Assembly (NCBI RefSeq): GCF_000308415.1
Contig: NZ_BAFS01000081.1
Coordinates: forward strand, 1 to 38,482
Source: Nocardia asiatica NBRC 100129
GTDB lineage: Bacteria; Actinomycetota; Actinomycetes; Mycobacteriales; Mycobacteriaceae
DNA: 38,482 bases
Direction: 5' to 3'
Notes under the pieces: generated by a model
Databases searched by the model: none
What the model was told of the DNA's origin: nothing
The model's input: only the letters and a program-made list of their open reading frames with translations
Program-made: the position numbers and the translations under genes
Shown: positions 15,591-24,883 of the stretch, one piece after another
Position numbering within the stretch: position 1 is the stretch's first letter
Layout: each line of letters starts with the position of its first letter

Positions 15591-16799
15591 GTGAGTTCTC
15601 CCGCCGCCTCTGCCTGCACCGACACCTCCGCGCCGGTGCTGCGCGATTTCGGCGGCGGGCCGTTCGGGATCTACGTGCACGTGCCGTTCTGCGCTACCCG
15701 GTGCGGCTACTGCGATTTCAACACCTACACCGCGGGAGAGCTCGGCACGTCGGCATCGCCGCAGTCGTGGCTGGCCGCGTTGCGGGGCGAGCTGGCCGCC
15801 GCCGCGCGGGAGTTCGCCGCGTTGCCGAGCCCCACGCCGGAGGTGGCCACCGTCTTCGTCGGCGGAGGGACGCCCTCGCTGCTCGGCGGCGACGGGCTGG
15901 CCGCGGTGCTGGACGCGGTGCGCGCCGAGTTCACCCTCGCCGCCGGGGCCGAGGTCACCACGGAATCCAATCCGGAGTCCACCTCGCCGGAATTCTTCGA
16001 GCGCATCCGGGCGGCCGGGTTCACCAGGGTGTCGCTGGGCATGCAGTCCGCCGCGCAGCACGTGCTGCGGGTGCTCGACCGCACGCACACCCCCGGCCGC
16101 GCGGTGGCCGCCGCGCGAGAGGCGCGCGCCGCCGGATTCGACCACGTCAACCTGGATCTGATCTACGGGACGCCGGGTGAGCGGGACGCCGACCTGGACG
16201 CCAGCCTGGACGCGGTGCTCGGCGCGGGCGTCGACCACGTCTCGGCCTACTCGCTGATCGTGGAGGACGGCACCGCGCTGGCCCGGCGGGTGCGCCGCGG
16301 CGAACTGCCCGCCCCCGACGACGACGTGCTGGCCGCCCGCTACGAGCGCATCGACGCGCGCCTGCGTTCGGCGGGGCTCGGCTGGTACGAGGTGTCGAAC
16401 TGGGCGGCGGGCGATGCCGCGGTCTGCAGGCACAACCTCGGCTACTGGGACGGCGGCGACTGGCTCGGCGCCGGGCCCGGCGCGCACAGTCACGTCGGCG
16501 GCGTGCGGTGGTGGAACGTGAAGCACCCGGCGCGGTACGCGGATCGGGTCGGCGCGGGCGGGTTGCCCGCCGCGGGCTGGGAGGCGCTCGGCGCGGACGA
16601 GCGCTACATGGAGCGGGTCATGCTCGCGGTCCGGCTGCGCAGCGGCCTGCCGCTGGCCGATCTGGCGCCTGCCGCGGCCCCCGCGGTCGATCGCGTGGTC
16701 GCCGACGGCCTCGCCGTCCGTTCGGACGACGATCGGCTCGTCCTCACCGATCGCGGCCGTCTGCTCGCCGACGGCGTCGTCCGTGAACTGCTCGGCTGA
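15591..16799 (+). CDS. hemW: Heme chaperone HemW (radical SAM, formerly HemN-like)
   Basis: 402 residues. The radical SAM cluster motif is C34-x3-C38-x2-C41 ('FCATRCGYC'), followed by the glycine-rich SAM motif 'VFVGGGTPSLL' and the C-terminal HemW domain (HNLGYWDGGDWLGAGPGAHS). HemW transfers heme to target proteins; it lacks the extra Cys of true HemN oxidases (CxxxCxxCxC), here CGYCDF. It starts at GTG; an ATG two bases earlier runs straight into TGA. A CACACT six bases before the GTG may give a leaderless transcript. In mycobacteria hemW likewise lies near the sulfite reductase locus. Confidence 0.92.
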   Translation: MSSPAASACTDTSAPVLRDFGGGPFGIYVHVPFCATRCGYCDFNTYTAGELGTSASPQSWLAALRGELAAAAREFAALPSPTPEVATVFVGGGTPSLLGGDGLAAVLDAVRAEFTLAAGAEVTTESNPESTSPEFFERIRAAGFTRVSLGMQSAAQHVLRVLDRTHTPGRAVAAAREARAAGFDHVNLDLIYGTPGERDADLDASLDAVLGAGVDHVSAYSLIVEDGTALARRVRRGELPAPDDDVLAARYERIDARLRSAGLGWYEVSNWAAGDAAVCRHNLGYWDGGDWLGAGPGAHSHVGGVRWWNVKHPARYADRVGAGGLPAAGWEALGADERYMERVMLAVRLRSGLPLADLAPAAAPAVDRVVADGLAVRSDDDRLVLTDRGRLLADGVVRELLG

Positions 16800-17004
16800 C
16801 CCGCGGCGCGCCACATATGACGCGGTCGGACTGGTGCTACCTGCCGGAAACGGCACTCGCCCAGCCGGTGCCGCGGTCGATCGCAGGACCTGCCGGACGA
16901 GCCGATTCCGGTCGGCGGGTGCGGCGGTCGCGCGAACTACGCGTCCGTTTCCGTTACGCGCCGCCGAGCGGCCGCGTAGTCTGCGACCAACCCCAAGGAG
17001 ACTC

Positions 17005-17220
17005 ATGGCGTCGGCACGGCACATCACCCTTATCCATGAACCGGGCGAATTCGCGGAGGCGCGAGCGGCGGAGAAAGCGGAGAATGCGCGCCAGTGCGCC
17101 GTCGCCGCCCGCACCGTGGCCAGCTACGCGCAGAACGCCACCGACTGCGAGTCGCTGCTCGCGATGCTCGGGCTCGACGCCCTCGCGGGCAAACACGCGA
17201 GATCCAGCGACCGCGGCTGA
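17005..17220 (+). CDS. Conserved small actinobacterial protein of unknown function (71 aa)
   Basis: 71 residues: MASARHITLIHEPGEFAEAR, an Ala/Glu-rich helix with Cys ('ENARQCAVAARTVASYA') and 'CESLLAMLGL'. AAGGAG lies five bases before the ATG, and composition is that of a real gene. I recognise the pattern as conserved in nocardiae and relatives but know no function. There is no signal peptide or membrane span; two Cys are spaced 18 residues apart. Its stop is only three bases from the stop of the convergent AraC gene. Confidence 0.75.
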   Translation: MASARHITLIHEPGEFAEARAAEKAENARQCAVAARTVASYAQNATDCESLLAMLGLDALAGKHARSSDRG

Positions 17221-17223
17221 CCG

Positions 17224-18189
17224 CTACGGCTCGTCCGCCGTGCGGGCGAGCCTGCGCCATTCCCGCGGCGAGACCCCGTAGGCGGCGCGGAAGCGCCGGG
17301 CGAAATGGCTCGGGTCGCGAAAACCCCAGCGTCGCGCGATCATCGCGATCGTCCGGTGCTTCTGCTTCTGCTGAGCCAGATCGCCGCGCACCTGCTCCAA
17401 CCGCTGGCTGATGATCCACTGCTCGAGGCTGTATTCCGCGTTCGCGCAGACCTTGTACAGCTGCCGGACCGACATGTTGTGGGCCTTGGCGATCTGTTCG
17501 GCGCCGAGGTCGGGGTCGGCCAGGTTGCGCCGCACGTAGGCGCGGATCCGTGACAGCAGGATGTCGGCCGGGACGACGGAGCTGTTGCCGTCGTCGCTGC
17601 CCGCCGAAAGCAGCAGCCCGCGGATCAATTCGATGCTGGCGCAGCCGGACAGCGCGGCCGCCGGGTCGGCGCTGAGCGCGTCGGCGTCGGCGGTCAGCTG
17701 GGCGATGTGGCCGGCCACCAGCCGGTAGTGCGGGCTGTCCTGCACCCTGGTCGCGGCCTGGCTGATCAGATCGGCGGGCAGGCCGAGTTGATCGAGCGGC
17801 ACGTGCAGGCAGGTCGACGCGCCGTCACCGTGCCAGCTGAAGTCGTAGGGCGCGTTCAGGTCCATGACGTGCAATTCGCCCGGACGCACGACACGGTGGA
17901 CGCCGCCCTGCTCGTAGTGCCCGTCGCCCGCCTGCTGCACCGCGATCGCCAGCACCGGCGCGGGCGAGCTGCGCACCTGCTCGAGCGTGCGGATCAGCTG
18001 AATGCCCGAAGTGCGGGCGCGGAATACGCTCGCGTCGCCGAACTGCCACACGTCGAACGTGGCGTGGACCTGCTCATCCGGCCCGTCCAGCACCACGTGC
18101 GACGGGACCGATGCCTCCTGCATCGCCGTGGACACCGCGTCCACCCGCTCGTGCGGCGCGATGGTGTCCGTATTGAACACGACCGTCAT
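17224..18189 (-). CDS. AraC-family transcriptional regulator
   Basis: 321 residues. An N-terminal AraC-binding-like cupin domain (about 1-200, with 'VVRPGELHVMDLNAPYDFSW') precedes two C-terminal helix-turn-helix motifs: 'GAEQIAKAHNMSVRQLYKVC' and 'TIAMIARRWGFRDPSHFARR'. The sequence ends with the family signature FRAAYGVSPREWRR. The start is an ATG with GGAGG six bases upstream; longer upstream frames are not supported. The adjacent divergent sequence is a decayed hydrolase gene, so its original target may be partly lost. The intact hydrolase downstream of that remnant could also be under its control. Confidence 0.9.
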   Translation of the reverse strand: MTVVFNTDTIAPHERVDAVSTAMQEASVPSHVVLDGPDEQVHATFDVWQFGDASVFRARTSGIQLIRTLEQVRSSPAPVLAIAVQQAGDGHYEQGGVHRVVRPGELHVMDLNAPYDFSWHGDGASTCLHVPLDQLGLPADLISQAATRVQDSPHYRLVAGHIAQLTADADALSADPAAALSGCASIELIRGLLLSAGSDDGNSSVVPADILLSRIRAYVRRNLADPDLGAEQIAKAHNMSVRQLYKVCANAEYSLEQWIISQRLEQVRGDLAQQKQKHRTIAMIARRWGFRDPSHFARRFRAAYGVSPREWRRLARTADEP

Positions 18190-18370
18190 GACAGCCTCCG
18201 TCGCAATTGAGACAGATTCGGCAATCCTCGCATGAACTCGGCGCATCCGGCTGTGCATCCTGAGCCCAGGATCGTGCACCGACAGTCATTTTTCCGGCGG
18301 TTGCCCGTCATACGCTGTCGAGCGGCGATCGACAGGGGTCGATCGCGGTTCGCCGCAGGAGGCAGGGTGA

Positions 18371-18790
18371 CGCGACGTCCAGTCCAAGACCTGGTCGCAT
18401 ACGGCCGAGAGCTACCACCGCGCGTTCGCCAACGGCGTCTCCCGGGCGGAGTCCGACGAGCTGTTCGCGGAATTCGCCATTCCCGCGCCCGCGCGTCCGC
18501 TGTTCCAGGCCGGCGTGGCCAACTTCGTGCCGCGCAGCGAGGCGGCGGTGGACACCCGTGGCGAACGCGGCCCGCTGCTGATGATCGCGGGCGGCCTCGA
18601 CCGCACCGTTCCGGAGGCCACCGTGCGCTCGGCCTACCGGATCCAGCGCCGCAACAAGGCGGTGACCGAACTCGTGGTCTTCGCCGATCGCGGCCACTCC
18701 ATGCCCGCCGATCACGGCTGGCGCGCGGTCGCCGACACCGCGTTGCGATTCCTCGGCGAGCACGCTCCCGCGGTGCCCGGCGAGGCGTAG
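18371..18790 (+). pseudogene. 5'-truncated alpha/beta hydrolase remnant
   Basis: The open frame gives the C-terminal ~140 residues of an alpha/beta hydrolase: 'YHRAFANGVSRAESDELFAE', then GPLLMIAGGLDRTVP with the acid Asp, and FADRGHSM with the catalytic His. An in-frame TGA lies at 18368. The first possible start (GTG 18515) is 48 codons inside conserved sequence. The half with the nucleophile elbow is missing, so it cannot be functional. The lost part lay toward the AraC gene; the deletion end is within about 18371. Confidence 0.8.
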
Positions 18791-18820
18791 TCCATTCCAT
18801 CCGGATCGAAGGGAACCGTC

Positions 18821-19642
18821 ATGCCGAGGATCACCACCACCGATGGCGTCGAGATCTACTACAAGGACTGGGGTTCGGGACGTCCCGTGGTGTTCAGCCA
18901 CGGCTGGCCGCTGAACGGGGACGCCTGGGACAACCAGATGCACCTGGTCGCGAGCAACGGCTACCGCGCCATCGCGCACGACCGGCGCGCGCACGGCCGC
19001 TCCAGCGACGTGTGGGACGGGCACGACATGGACCACTACGCCGACGATCTGGCGTCGCTGCTGAACGAGCTGGACATCACCGACGCGATCCTGGTCGGGC
19101 ACTCCACCGGCGGCGGGGAGGTGACCAGGTACCTGTCCAGGCACGGCACTTCGCGGGTCGCCAAGGCCGTGCTGCTGGGCGCGGTGCCGCCGTTGATGTT
19201 GCGGACCGACGCCAATCCGGAAGGAACGCCGATCGCGGCGTTCGACGACATCCGCGCGGGCGTGGCCGCCGACCGGTCGCAGTTCTGGAAGGACCTGGCG
19301 GTCCCGTTCTTCGGCGCCAACCGCGCGGGATCGAACGTCTCGCAGGGGTTGCGCGACCACTTCTGGCTGATGGGCATGCAGGTGGGGCTCAAAGGCGCGC
19401 TGGACTGCGTCGCGGCGTTCTCCGAGACCGATTTCACCGCGGAGCTGCCTGGCATCGATATCCCGGTGCTGGTGGCGCACGGCGACGACGACCAGATCGT
19501 GCCGTTCGCCGCGGCCGCCGCCAAAACGGCGGAGTTGCTGCCGAGGGCACAGCTGAAGGTGTATCCCGGCGCTCCGCACGGCCTGTGCGGCGACTTCGAG
19601 AAGGCGTTCGACGCCGATCTGCTCGACTTCGCGAAGGACTGA
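18821..19642 (+). CDS. Alpha/beta hydrolase, non-heme chloroperoxidase (perhydrolase) type
   Basis: 273 residues, the usual length for the family. The nucleophile is S95 in VGHSTGG, the acid D224 in HGDDDQIVP and the His H253 in APHG; the oxyanion region is SHGWPLNGD. The sequence is close to bacterial cofactor-free haloperoxidase/perhydrolase enzymes, which hydrolyse esters and form peracids from carboxylic acids and peroxide. The true substrate is unknown. AAGGGA lies seven bases before the ATG. It sits between two hydrolase remnants, which suggests a hydrolase cluster that has been rearranged. Confidence 0.9.
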   Translation: MPRITTTDGVEIYYKDWGSGRPVVFSHGWPLNGDAWDNQMHLVASNGYRAIAHDRRAHGRSSDVWDGHDMDHYADDLASLLNELDITDAILVGHSTGGGEVTRYLSRHGTSRVAKAVLLGAVPPLMLRTDANPEGTPIAAFDDIRAGVAADRSQFWKDLAVPFFGANRAGSNVSQGLRDHFWLMGMQVGLKGALDCVAAFSETDFTAELPGIDIPVLVAHGDDDQIVPFAAAAAKTAELLPRAQLKVYPGAPHGLCGDFEKAFDADLLDFAKD

Positions 19643-19652
19643 GGAGGAACCC

Positions 19653-19721
19653 ATCCACGCTTCGCTGGTCTCCCGGCCCGACGCCGTGGCCGCGGTGGTG
19701 GAAGCCGCCGTCGCCCGCTGA
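19653..19721 (+). pseudogene. 3' tail of a lost alpha/beta hydrolase-like gene
   Basis: Ten bases after the intact hydrolase a short reading, IHASLVSRPDAVAAVVEAAV..., ends at TGA. It has no start codon of its own. '(S)HxxxVSxPxAVxxxIxxA' is the typical last ~20 residues of alpha/beta hydrolases after the catalytic His. I read it as the stub of a deleted gene; the match is short. Confidence 0.45.
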
Positions 19722-19732
19722 TCGCCGCACCG

Positions 19733-19773
19733 AGCGGGACGTGCTCGTGGGTCCACCCCGAGCACGTCCCGCT
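19733..19773. terminator. Strong 15-bp perfect hairpin
   Basis: AGCGGGACGTGCTCG (19733-19747) and its exact complement (19759-19773) enclose an 11-base loop that contains GGGT-CC-ACCC. It stands after the hydrolase and before hrcA, and is very likely a transcription terminator without a T-run. Confidence 0.75.
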
Positions 19774-19964
19774 TCGCTGTGATCCGAGCTGCTGCGGGAC
19801 GGGGGCCCCGCCCCCACCGGGGGCGTTGCGGGCGAGCGATTCGGCTTTCGACAATTAGACTGGATAAACAGACGAACCGGGATTCGCCTGCGCTGCGTGG
19901 TGGGCGCGGGGCGTCGGCGCCGGGTACGGCGCGACCGGGAGACGAGAGCGAGGAGGTGCGGCCG

Positions 19965-20996
19965 ATGTCGAGCACCGAGGATCGGCGCTTCGAGGTCCTG
20001 CGCGCGATCGTCGCGGACTATGTCGCGACCAAGGAGCCCATCGGGTCGAAGACGCTGGTCGAGCGGCACAATCTGGGTGTCTCCAGCGCGACGGTGCGCA
20101 ACGACATGGCCGTGCTCGAGGCCGAGGGCTACATCACCCAGCCGCACACCAGCTCCGGCCGCATCCCGACCGACAAAGGCTATCGGCAGTTCGTGGACCG
20201 GATCTCCGAGGTGAAGCCGCTGTCGCCGGCGGAGCGCAGGGCGATCATGGAGTTCCTGGAGTCGGGCGTCGACCTCGACGACGTCCTGCGCCGCGGCGTC
20301 CGCTTGCTGGCGCAGCTGACCAGGCAGGTCGCGGTGGTGCAGTACCCGACGGTGTCGGCGTCCACGGTGCGGCACATCGAGGTGGTCGCGCTCAACCCGG
20401 CGCGTCTGCTGCTGGTGGTGATCACCGACACCGGCCGGGTCGATCAGCGCCTGGTGGATCTCGGCGCGGTGATCGATGACGAGGACCTGGCCGCGCTGCG
20501 CGGCATGCTCGGCGGCGCGATGGACGGCAAGCGCCTGGCCGCGGCCTCGGCGGCGGTCGCGGAACTGCCCGAGCACGCGCCGCTGCGGCTGCGCGACGTG
20601 CTGGTGCGGGTGTCCACCGTGCTGGTGGAGACACTGGTGGAGCACCCGGAGGAGCGGTTGGTGCTCGGCGGCACCGCCAACCTGACGCGCAACGCCGCGG
20701 ACTTCGGTTTCCCCGGTTCGCTGCGCGCCGTCCTGGAGGCGCTGGAGGAGCAGGTGATCGTGCTCAAGTTGCTCGCCGCGGCGCAGCACCCGGGCACGGT
20801 CACGGTGCGCATCGGGGAGGAGACGCAGGTCGAGCAGATGCGCGGCACCTCGGTGGTGTCGACCGGCTACGGCGCGGCCGGTGCGGTGCTCGGCGGTATG
20901 GGGGTGCTCGGCCCGACCAGGATGGATTACCCGGGCACGATCGCTTCGGTGGCGGCCGTGGCCCGCTACATCGGCGAGGTCCTCGCCGAGCGCTGA
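19965..20996 (+). CDS. hrcA: Heat-inducible transcription repressor HrcA
   Basis: 343 residues. The N-terminal winged helix reads '[20 protein letters not shown]', then [20 protein letters not shown], a textbook HrcA start, followed by the GAF-like dimerisation domain ending '[20 protein letters not shown]'. It represses class I heat-shock genes by binding CIRCE elements. The ATG has AGGAGG upstream. It leads the core plus-strand block with dnaJ2 next, as in mycobacteria. I find no convincing CIRCE in the intergenic DNA here. Confidence 0.96.
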   Translation: MSSTEDRRFEVLRAIVADYVATKEPIGSKTLVERHNLGVSSATVRNDMAVLEAEGYITQPHTSSGRIPTDKGYRQFVDRISEVKPLSPAERRAIMEFLESGVDLDDVLRRGVRLLAQLTRQVAVVQYPTVSASTVRHIEVVALNPARLLLVVITDTGRVDQRLVDLGAVIDDEDLAALRGMLGGAMDGKRLAAASAAVAELPEHAPLRLRDVLVRVSTVLVETLVEHPEERLVLGGTANLTRNAADFGFPGSLRAVLEALEEQVIVLKLLAAAQHPGTVTVRIGEETQVEQMRGTSVVSTGYGAAGAVLGGMGVLGPTRMDYPGTIASVAAVARYIGEVLAER

Positions 20997-21146
20997 CCGG
21001 AAACCCGGTCGGCGATGCCACTGCTACGCTCGACCCTTCGGGCGGATAAAGTTGAGTGCACGAGACTAATGCTGTTGTCGGCGCGCTTCCTACGCGGCGC
21101 GGCACCGGCGGCACCGTCGAGAACGACCAAGGACTAGAGACTCAAA

Positions 21147-22298
21147 GTGGCACGGGACTACTACGGACTGCTCGGCGTCGCGAAGAACGCGACCGATCAG
21201 GAGATCAAGCGGGCCTACCGCAAGCTGGCGCGTGAGCTCCACCCCGACGTCAACCCCGACGAGGCGGCGCAGGCCAAGTTCAAGGAAGTGTCGACCGCCT
21301 ACGAGGTGCTGTCGGATCCGGAGAAGCGGCGCATCGTCGACATGGGCGGCGACCCGCTGGAATCGGGCGGCGGCGGGGCCGGCTTCAACGGCGCGGGCTT
21401 CGGCGGGCTCGGCGACGTCTTCGAGGCGTTCTTCGGCGGCATGAGCGGAACCACCGGCGCGCGCAAGCCGCGCGGGCGCGTCCAGCCGGGCGCCGACTCG
21501 CTGATCCGCACCCGGTTGAGCCTGGCCGAGTGCGCGGTCGGCGTGACCAAGCACCTGACCGTGGACACCGCGATCCTGTGCGACATCTGCCAGGGCTCCG
21601 GCACCAACGGCAACTCCAAGCCGGTGCGCTGCGAGACCTGCGGCGGCGCGGGCGAAGTCCAGTCGGTGCAGCGGTCCTTCCTCGGCCAGGTGCTGACCTC
21701 GCGTCCCTGTCCCACCTGCCGGGGCGCGGGCGAGACCATCCCGGACCCGTGCCACAAGTGCGGCGGCGACGGCCGGGTGCGCGCGCGCCGCGAGATCGCC
21801 GCGCCGATTCCGGCCGGTGTCGCGAACGGCATGCGGGTGCGGCTGGCCGCGCAGGGCGAGGTAGGCCCGGGCGGCGGTCACGCCGGTGACCTGTACGTCG
21901 AGATCGTGGAGCAGCCGCACGACGTGTTCGTCCGTGACGGTGACGACCTGCACTGCACCATCCGGGTGCCGATGGTCGACGCGGCGCTGGGCACCACCGT
22001 CGTGATCGACACCATCCTCGACGGCCCGACCGAGCTGACCATCCCACCGGGCACGCAGCCCGGCGAGATCTCGGTGCTGCGCGGGCACGGCATGCCCCGG
22101 CTGCGCTCCGGTGCGCGCGGCGACCTGCTCGCGCATCTGGACATCGTGATCCCGGCCAAACTGGACAGCAAGCAGACCGAGTTGCTGCGCAAGTACAAGG
22201 GAATGCGCGAGCGCGAGCGCGCCGAGGTGATGTCGGCGCAGTCCGAGCACAACAGCGGCCTGTTCGCGCGGTTGCGGGCCTCGTTCAGCGGGCGCTAG
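21147..22298 (+). CDS. dnaJ2: Chaperone DnaJ (DnaJ2)
   Basis: 383 residues. The J domain has HPD at 32-34 and is followed by a Gly/Phe region (about 70-110). Four zinc-binding CxxCxGxG repeats ([32 protein letters not shown]) and the C-terminal substrate-binding domains complete a type I DnaJ. It stimulates Hsp70 ATPase and delivers unfolded clients. It begins at GTG; there is no strong Shine-Dalgarno. The pairing with hrcA and rsmE is the conserved second dnaJ locus of actinobacteria. Its stop directly abuts the rsmE start. Confidence 0.96.
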   Translation: MARDYYGLLGVAKNATDQEIKRAYRKLARELHPDVNPDEAAQAKFKEVSTAYEVLSDPEKRRIVDMGGDPLESGGGGAGFNGAGFGGLGDVFEAFFGGMSGTTGARKPRGRVQPGADSLIRTRLSLAECAVGVTKHLTVDTAILCDICQGSGTNGNSKPVRCETCGGAGEVQSVQRSFLGQVLTSRPCPTCRGAGETIPDPCHKCGGDGRVRARREIAAPIPAGVANGMRVRLAAQGEVGPGGGHAGDLYVEIVEQPHDVFVRDGDDLHCTIRVPMVDAALGTTVVIDTILDGPTELTIPPGTQPGEISVLRGHGMPRLRSGARGDLLAHLDIVIPAKLDSKQTELLRKYKGMRERERAEVMSAQSEHNSGLFARLRASFSGR

Positions 22299-23039
22299 GT
22301 GGCCGCGACGGTCTTCTACCTCGACGAGGTGCCCGCGCCGGGCGCGGTCGCGGTGCTGGACGGCCCGGAGGGCAGGCACGCCGCCACGGTGCGCCGCATC
22401 CGTGTCGGCGAGCCGATCACCCTCTCGGACGGGCGGGGCGTGCTCGCCGAATCGGAGGTCGTCGCCGCGCACCGCGACCGGCTCGAACTCGCGGTGCGCG
22501 ACCGGGTGCTGGCCGCCCCGCAGACGCCGCCGGTGACCGTCGTGCAGGCGTTGCCGAAATCGGACCGCTCCGAACTTGCGGTCGAGCTGATGACCGAGGC
22601 GGGCGCGGACATCGTCGTCCCGTGGCAGGCGGCGCGCTGCGTCGCGAACTGGGAGGGCAAGGCGGGCAAAGGGGTCGGCAAATGGCGGGCCGCCGCCCGC
22701 GCGGCCGCCCGTCAGTCCCGCCGGGCCTACATCCCCGAGGTCGCCGACCTGCACCGCACCAAGGACTTGCTGGAGTTGGTTCGCACGGCGAAGGCAAACG
22801 GCGCGGTCGTCGCCGCGCTGCACGAGTCCGGCTCCGCCCGCTTCACCGACCTGCCCTTCGCCGGTGCCACCGCGATCGTCCTGGTGGTAGGTCCGGAAGG
22901 CGGCCTGGACGACGCGGAACTCACCGCATTGGCCGAGGCGGGCGCGGATGTGACTCTGCTCGGCCCGACGGTTCTGCGCACCTCCACCGCGGCGGCGGTC
23001 GCCCTCGGCGCGCTCGGCGCCCTGACTCCCCGTTGGTGA
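22299..23039 (+). CDS. rsmE: 16S rRNA m3U1498 methyltransferase
   Basis: 246 residues of the SPOUT superfamily. An N-terminal PUA-like part ('DGPEGRHAATVRRIRVGEPI') precedes the C-terminal knotted domain with 'IVLVVGPEGGLDDAE' and LGPTVLRTSTAAAVAL, the RsmE SAM-binding signature. It methylates N3 of U1498 of 16S rRNA. The GTG follows the dnaJ2 TAG with no gap. Confidence 0.95.
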   Translation: MAATVFYLDEVPAPGAVAVLDGPEGRHAATVRRIRVGEPITLSDGRGVLAESEVVAAHRDRLELAVRDRVLAAPQTPPVTVVQALPKSDRSELAVELMTEAGADIVVPWQAARCVANWEGKAGKGVGKWRAAARAAARQSRRAYIPEVADLHRTKDLLELVRTAKANGAVVAALHESGSARFTDLPFAGATAIVLVVGPEGGLDDAELTALAEAGADVTLLGPTVLRTSTAAAVALGALGALTPRW

Positions 23040-23156
23040 GAGCTTCGCGGTGGTCGCCGCTCCGATCGGCGTCTTATCCACTGGGCCGTGTCGGTAGGGC
23101 GCGTTAAACTCGTCTCAACAACGCAGTCGAGACCGGAAAGCAGGCTGTAGCCACTT

Positions 23157-24266
23157 TTGAGAACACAAGGCGAGATCGGCGACCCGGCCACCCCAGCGGC
23201 GGGCATCGGCGCCGGCGACAACGGTTCGGGTCCCGCAGCGCGCACCGTGCGCTCGAGTATCGAACTCGCTCCGGAATCCGTGTTCCCCTTCCTCGGTTCG
23301 GCCGACCAGAACCTCCGTGAACTGGAATCGCTGCTCGACGCGGACATCCACGTCCGCGGCAATTCCGTGACCCTCACCGGCAAGGCGGCCGACGTGGCGC
23401 TCGCCGAGCGGGTCATCGAGCAGCTGGTCGCGCTCACCGGCCGCAACCGCGTGGTCACCCCGGAGGCGGTGCGCCACACCGTCTCGATGCTCACCGAGGG
23501 CTCCAGCGAGTCCCCCGCGGAGGTGCTCAGCCTGGACATCCTGTCCCGGCGGGGCAAGACCATCCGGCCCAAGACGCTGAACCAGAAGCGCTACGTCGAC
23601 GCGATCGACGCGAACACCATCGTGTTCGGCATCGGCCCCGCCGGTACCGGCAAGACCTATCTGGCCATGGCCAAGGCGGTCCAGGCGCTGCAGTCCAAGT
23701 CGGTCAACCGGATCATTCTCACCCGTCCCGCGGTCGAGGCGGGGGAGCGCCTGGGCTTCTTGCCGGGCACGCTGAACGAGAAAATCGACCCGTACCTGCG
23801 CCCGCTCTACGACGCGCTGCACGACATGATGGATCCGGAGGCCATTCCCAAGCTGATGGCGGCCGGTGTCATCGAGGTGGCGCCGCTGGCCTACATGCGC
23901 GGACGTACTCTGAACGACTCGTTCATCATCCTGGACGAGGCGCAGAACACCACCGCCGAGCAGATGAAGATGTTCCTCACCCGGCTCGGGTTCGGCTCGA
24001 AGATCGTGGTGACCGGTGACGTCACCCAGGTCGACTTGCCGACCGGCGCGCGGTCGGGCCTGCGCGCGGCCAGCGAGATCCTCACCGAGATCGAGGACAT
24101 CCATTTCGCGGAGCTGACCAGTAGCGACGTGGTCCGCCACCGTCTGGTCTCGGACATCGTCGACGCTTACGACCGCTTCGAAGCGGAAACGCGGCCGCCG
24201 GTCGCCCCGCATTACGGCGGCAACCGGGCGCAGCGCCGCGCGGCGAGCCGGGCGGACCGGCGGTAA
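23157..24266 (+). CDS. phoH: PhoH-family ATPase
   Basis: 369 residues. An N-terminal KH-like segment ('[20 protein letters not shown]') precedes the PhoH P-loop domain: Walker A GPAGTGKT (about 160-167), Walker B 'FIILDEAQN' and the sensor '[14 protein letters not shown]'. These ATPases are thought to act on RNA, often with YbeY, which is encoded next. The TTG at 23157 is the only start that includes all open sequence; an in-frame GTG at 23247 just before '[14 protein letters not shown]' is a good alternative. Transcription may start from TTAAACT near 23104. Confidence 0.93.
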   Translation: MRTQGEIGDPATPAAGIGAGDNGSGPAARTVRSSIELAPESVFPFLGSADQNLRELESLLDADIHVRGNSVTLTGKAADVALAERVIEQLVALTGRNRVVTPEAVRHTVSMLTEGSSESPAEVLSLDILSRRGKTIRPKTLNQKRYVDAIDANTIVFGIGPAGTGKTYLAMAKAVQALQSKSVNRIILTRPAVEAGERLGFLPGTLNEKIDPYLRPLYDALHDMMDPEAIPKLMAAGVIEVAPLAYMRGRTLNDSFIILDEAQNTTAEQMKMFLTRLGFGSKIVVTGDVTQVDLPTGARSGLRAASEILTEIEDIHFAELTSSDVVRHRLVSDIVDAYDRFEAETRPPVAPHYGGNRAQRRAASRADRR

Positions 24267-24328
24267 CTCGTTTCGCCGGGCGGGGCTCCGCTCCGGCGAC
24301 GCGATCGCCGGGATCGTAGGCTGTTCGA

Positions 24329-24883
24329 GTGAGCATCGAGATCGCCAACGAGTCGGGTATCGACGTGCCCGAAGAAGAGCTGGTCAGCGTCGCGCGGTTC
24401 GTGATCGCCCGGATGGACGTGCACCCGGCCGCTGAGCTGTCGATGGTGCTCGTCGATCTCGACACCATGGCCGACTTGCACATGCGCTGGATGGACCTAC
24501 CCGGCCCGACCGACGTCATGTCCTTCCCGATGGACGAGCTCGAGCCGGGCGGACGGCCCGACAGCCCGGAGCCGGGCCCGTCCATGCTCGGCGACATCGT
24601 GTTGTGCCCGGAGTTCGCCGCCGGGCAGGCGCGCAAGGCCGGGCACCCGCTGGACCACGAACTCGCGCTGCTCACCGTGCACGGCGTGCTCCACCTGCTC
24701 GGCTACGACCACGCCGAGCCGGAGGAGGAGAAGGAGATGTTCGCGCTGCAGGCCCGGCTGCTCGAGGAGTGGTACGAGAGCCTGCGCGAGGCACAGCGCC
24801 GCGCCGAACTCGCCGAGCGGGACGCGCGGTTGCTGGGCAAGGCGGGCTTCACCACACCGGGTGACTCCCTGGGTTCCGCGTGA
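24329..24883 (+). CDS. ybeY: Endoribonuclease YbeY
   Basis: 184 residues. The zinc-binding [11 protein letters not shown] motif (H118, H122, H128) and '[11 protein letters not shown]' identify YbeY, which matures the 3' end of 16S rRNA and takes part in ribosome quality control. A C-terminal tail of about 40 residues after the metal site is longer than in E. coli. It starts at GTG. Its TGA overlaps the next gene's GTG by four bases (GTGA). Confidence 0.95.
   Translation: MSIEIANESGIDVPEEELVSVARFVIARMDVHPAAELSMVLVDLDTMADLHMRWMDLPGPTDVMSFPMDELEPGGRPDSPEPGPSMLGDIVLCPEFAAGQARKAGHPLDHELALLTVHGVLHLLGYDHAEPEEEKEMFALQARLLEEWYESLREAQRRAELAERDARLLGKAGFTTPGDSLGSA

Noticed and set aside
14907..17114. 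735-codon minus-strand ORF opposite the SnoaL gene and hemW
   Set aside because: Product is Arg/Gly/Ala-rich and antisense to two well-supported genes; a GC-rich shadow.
21020..21080. Possible CIRCE element upstream of dnaJ2 (GAGTGCA, GAGACTAA)
   Set aside because: Only half-site resemblance; the required TTAGCACTC-N9-GAGTGCTAA inverted repeat is absent, as it also is upstream of hrcA.
21090..23081. 663-codon minus-strand ORF opposite dnaJ2 and rsmE
   Set aside because: Fully antisense to conserved genes, low-complexity His/Arg/Gly product.
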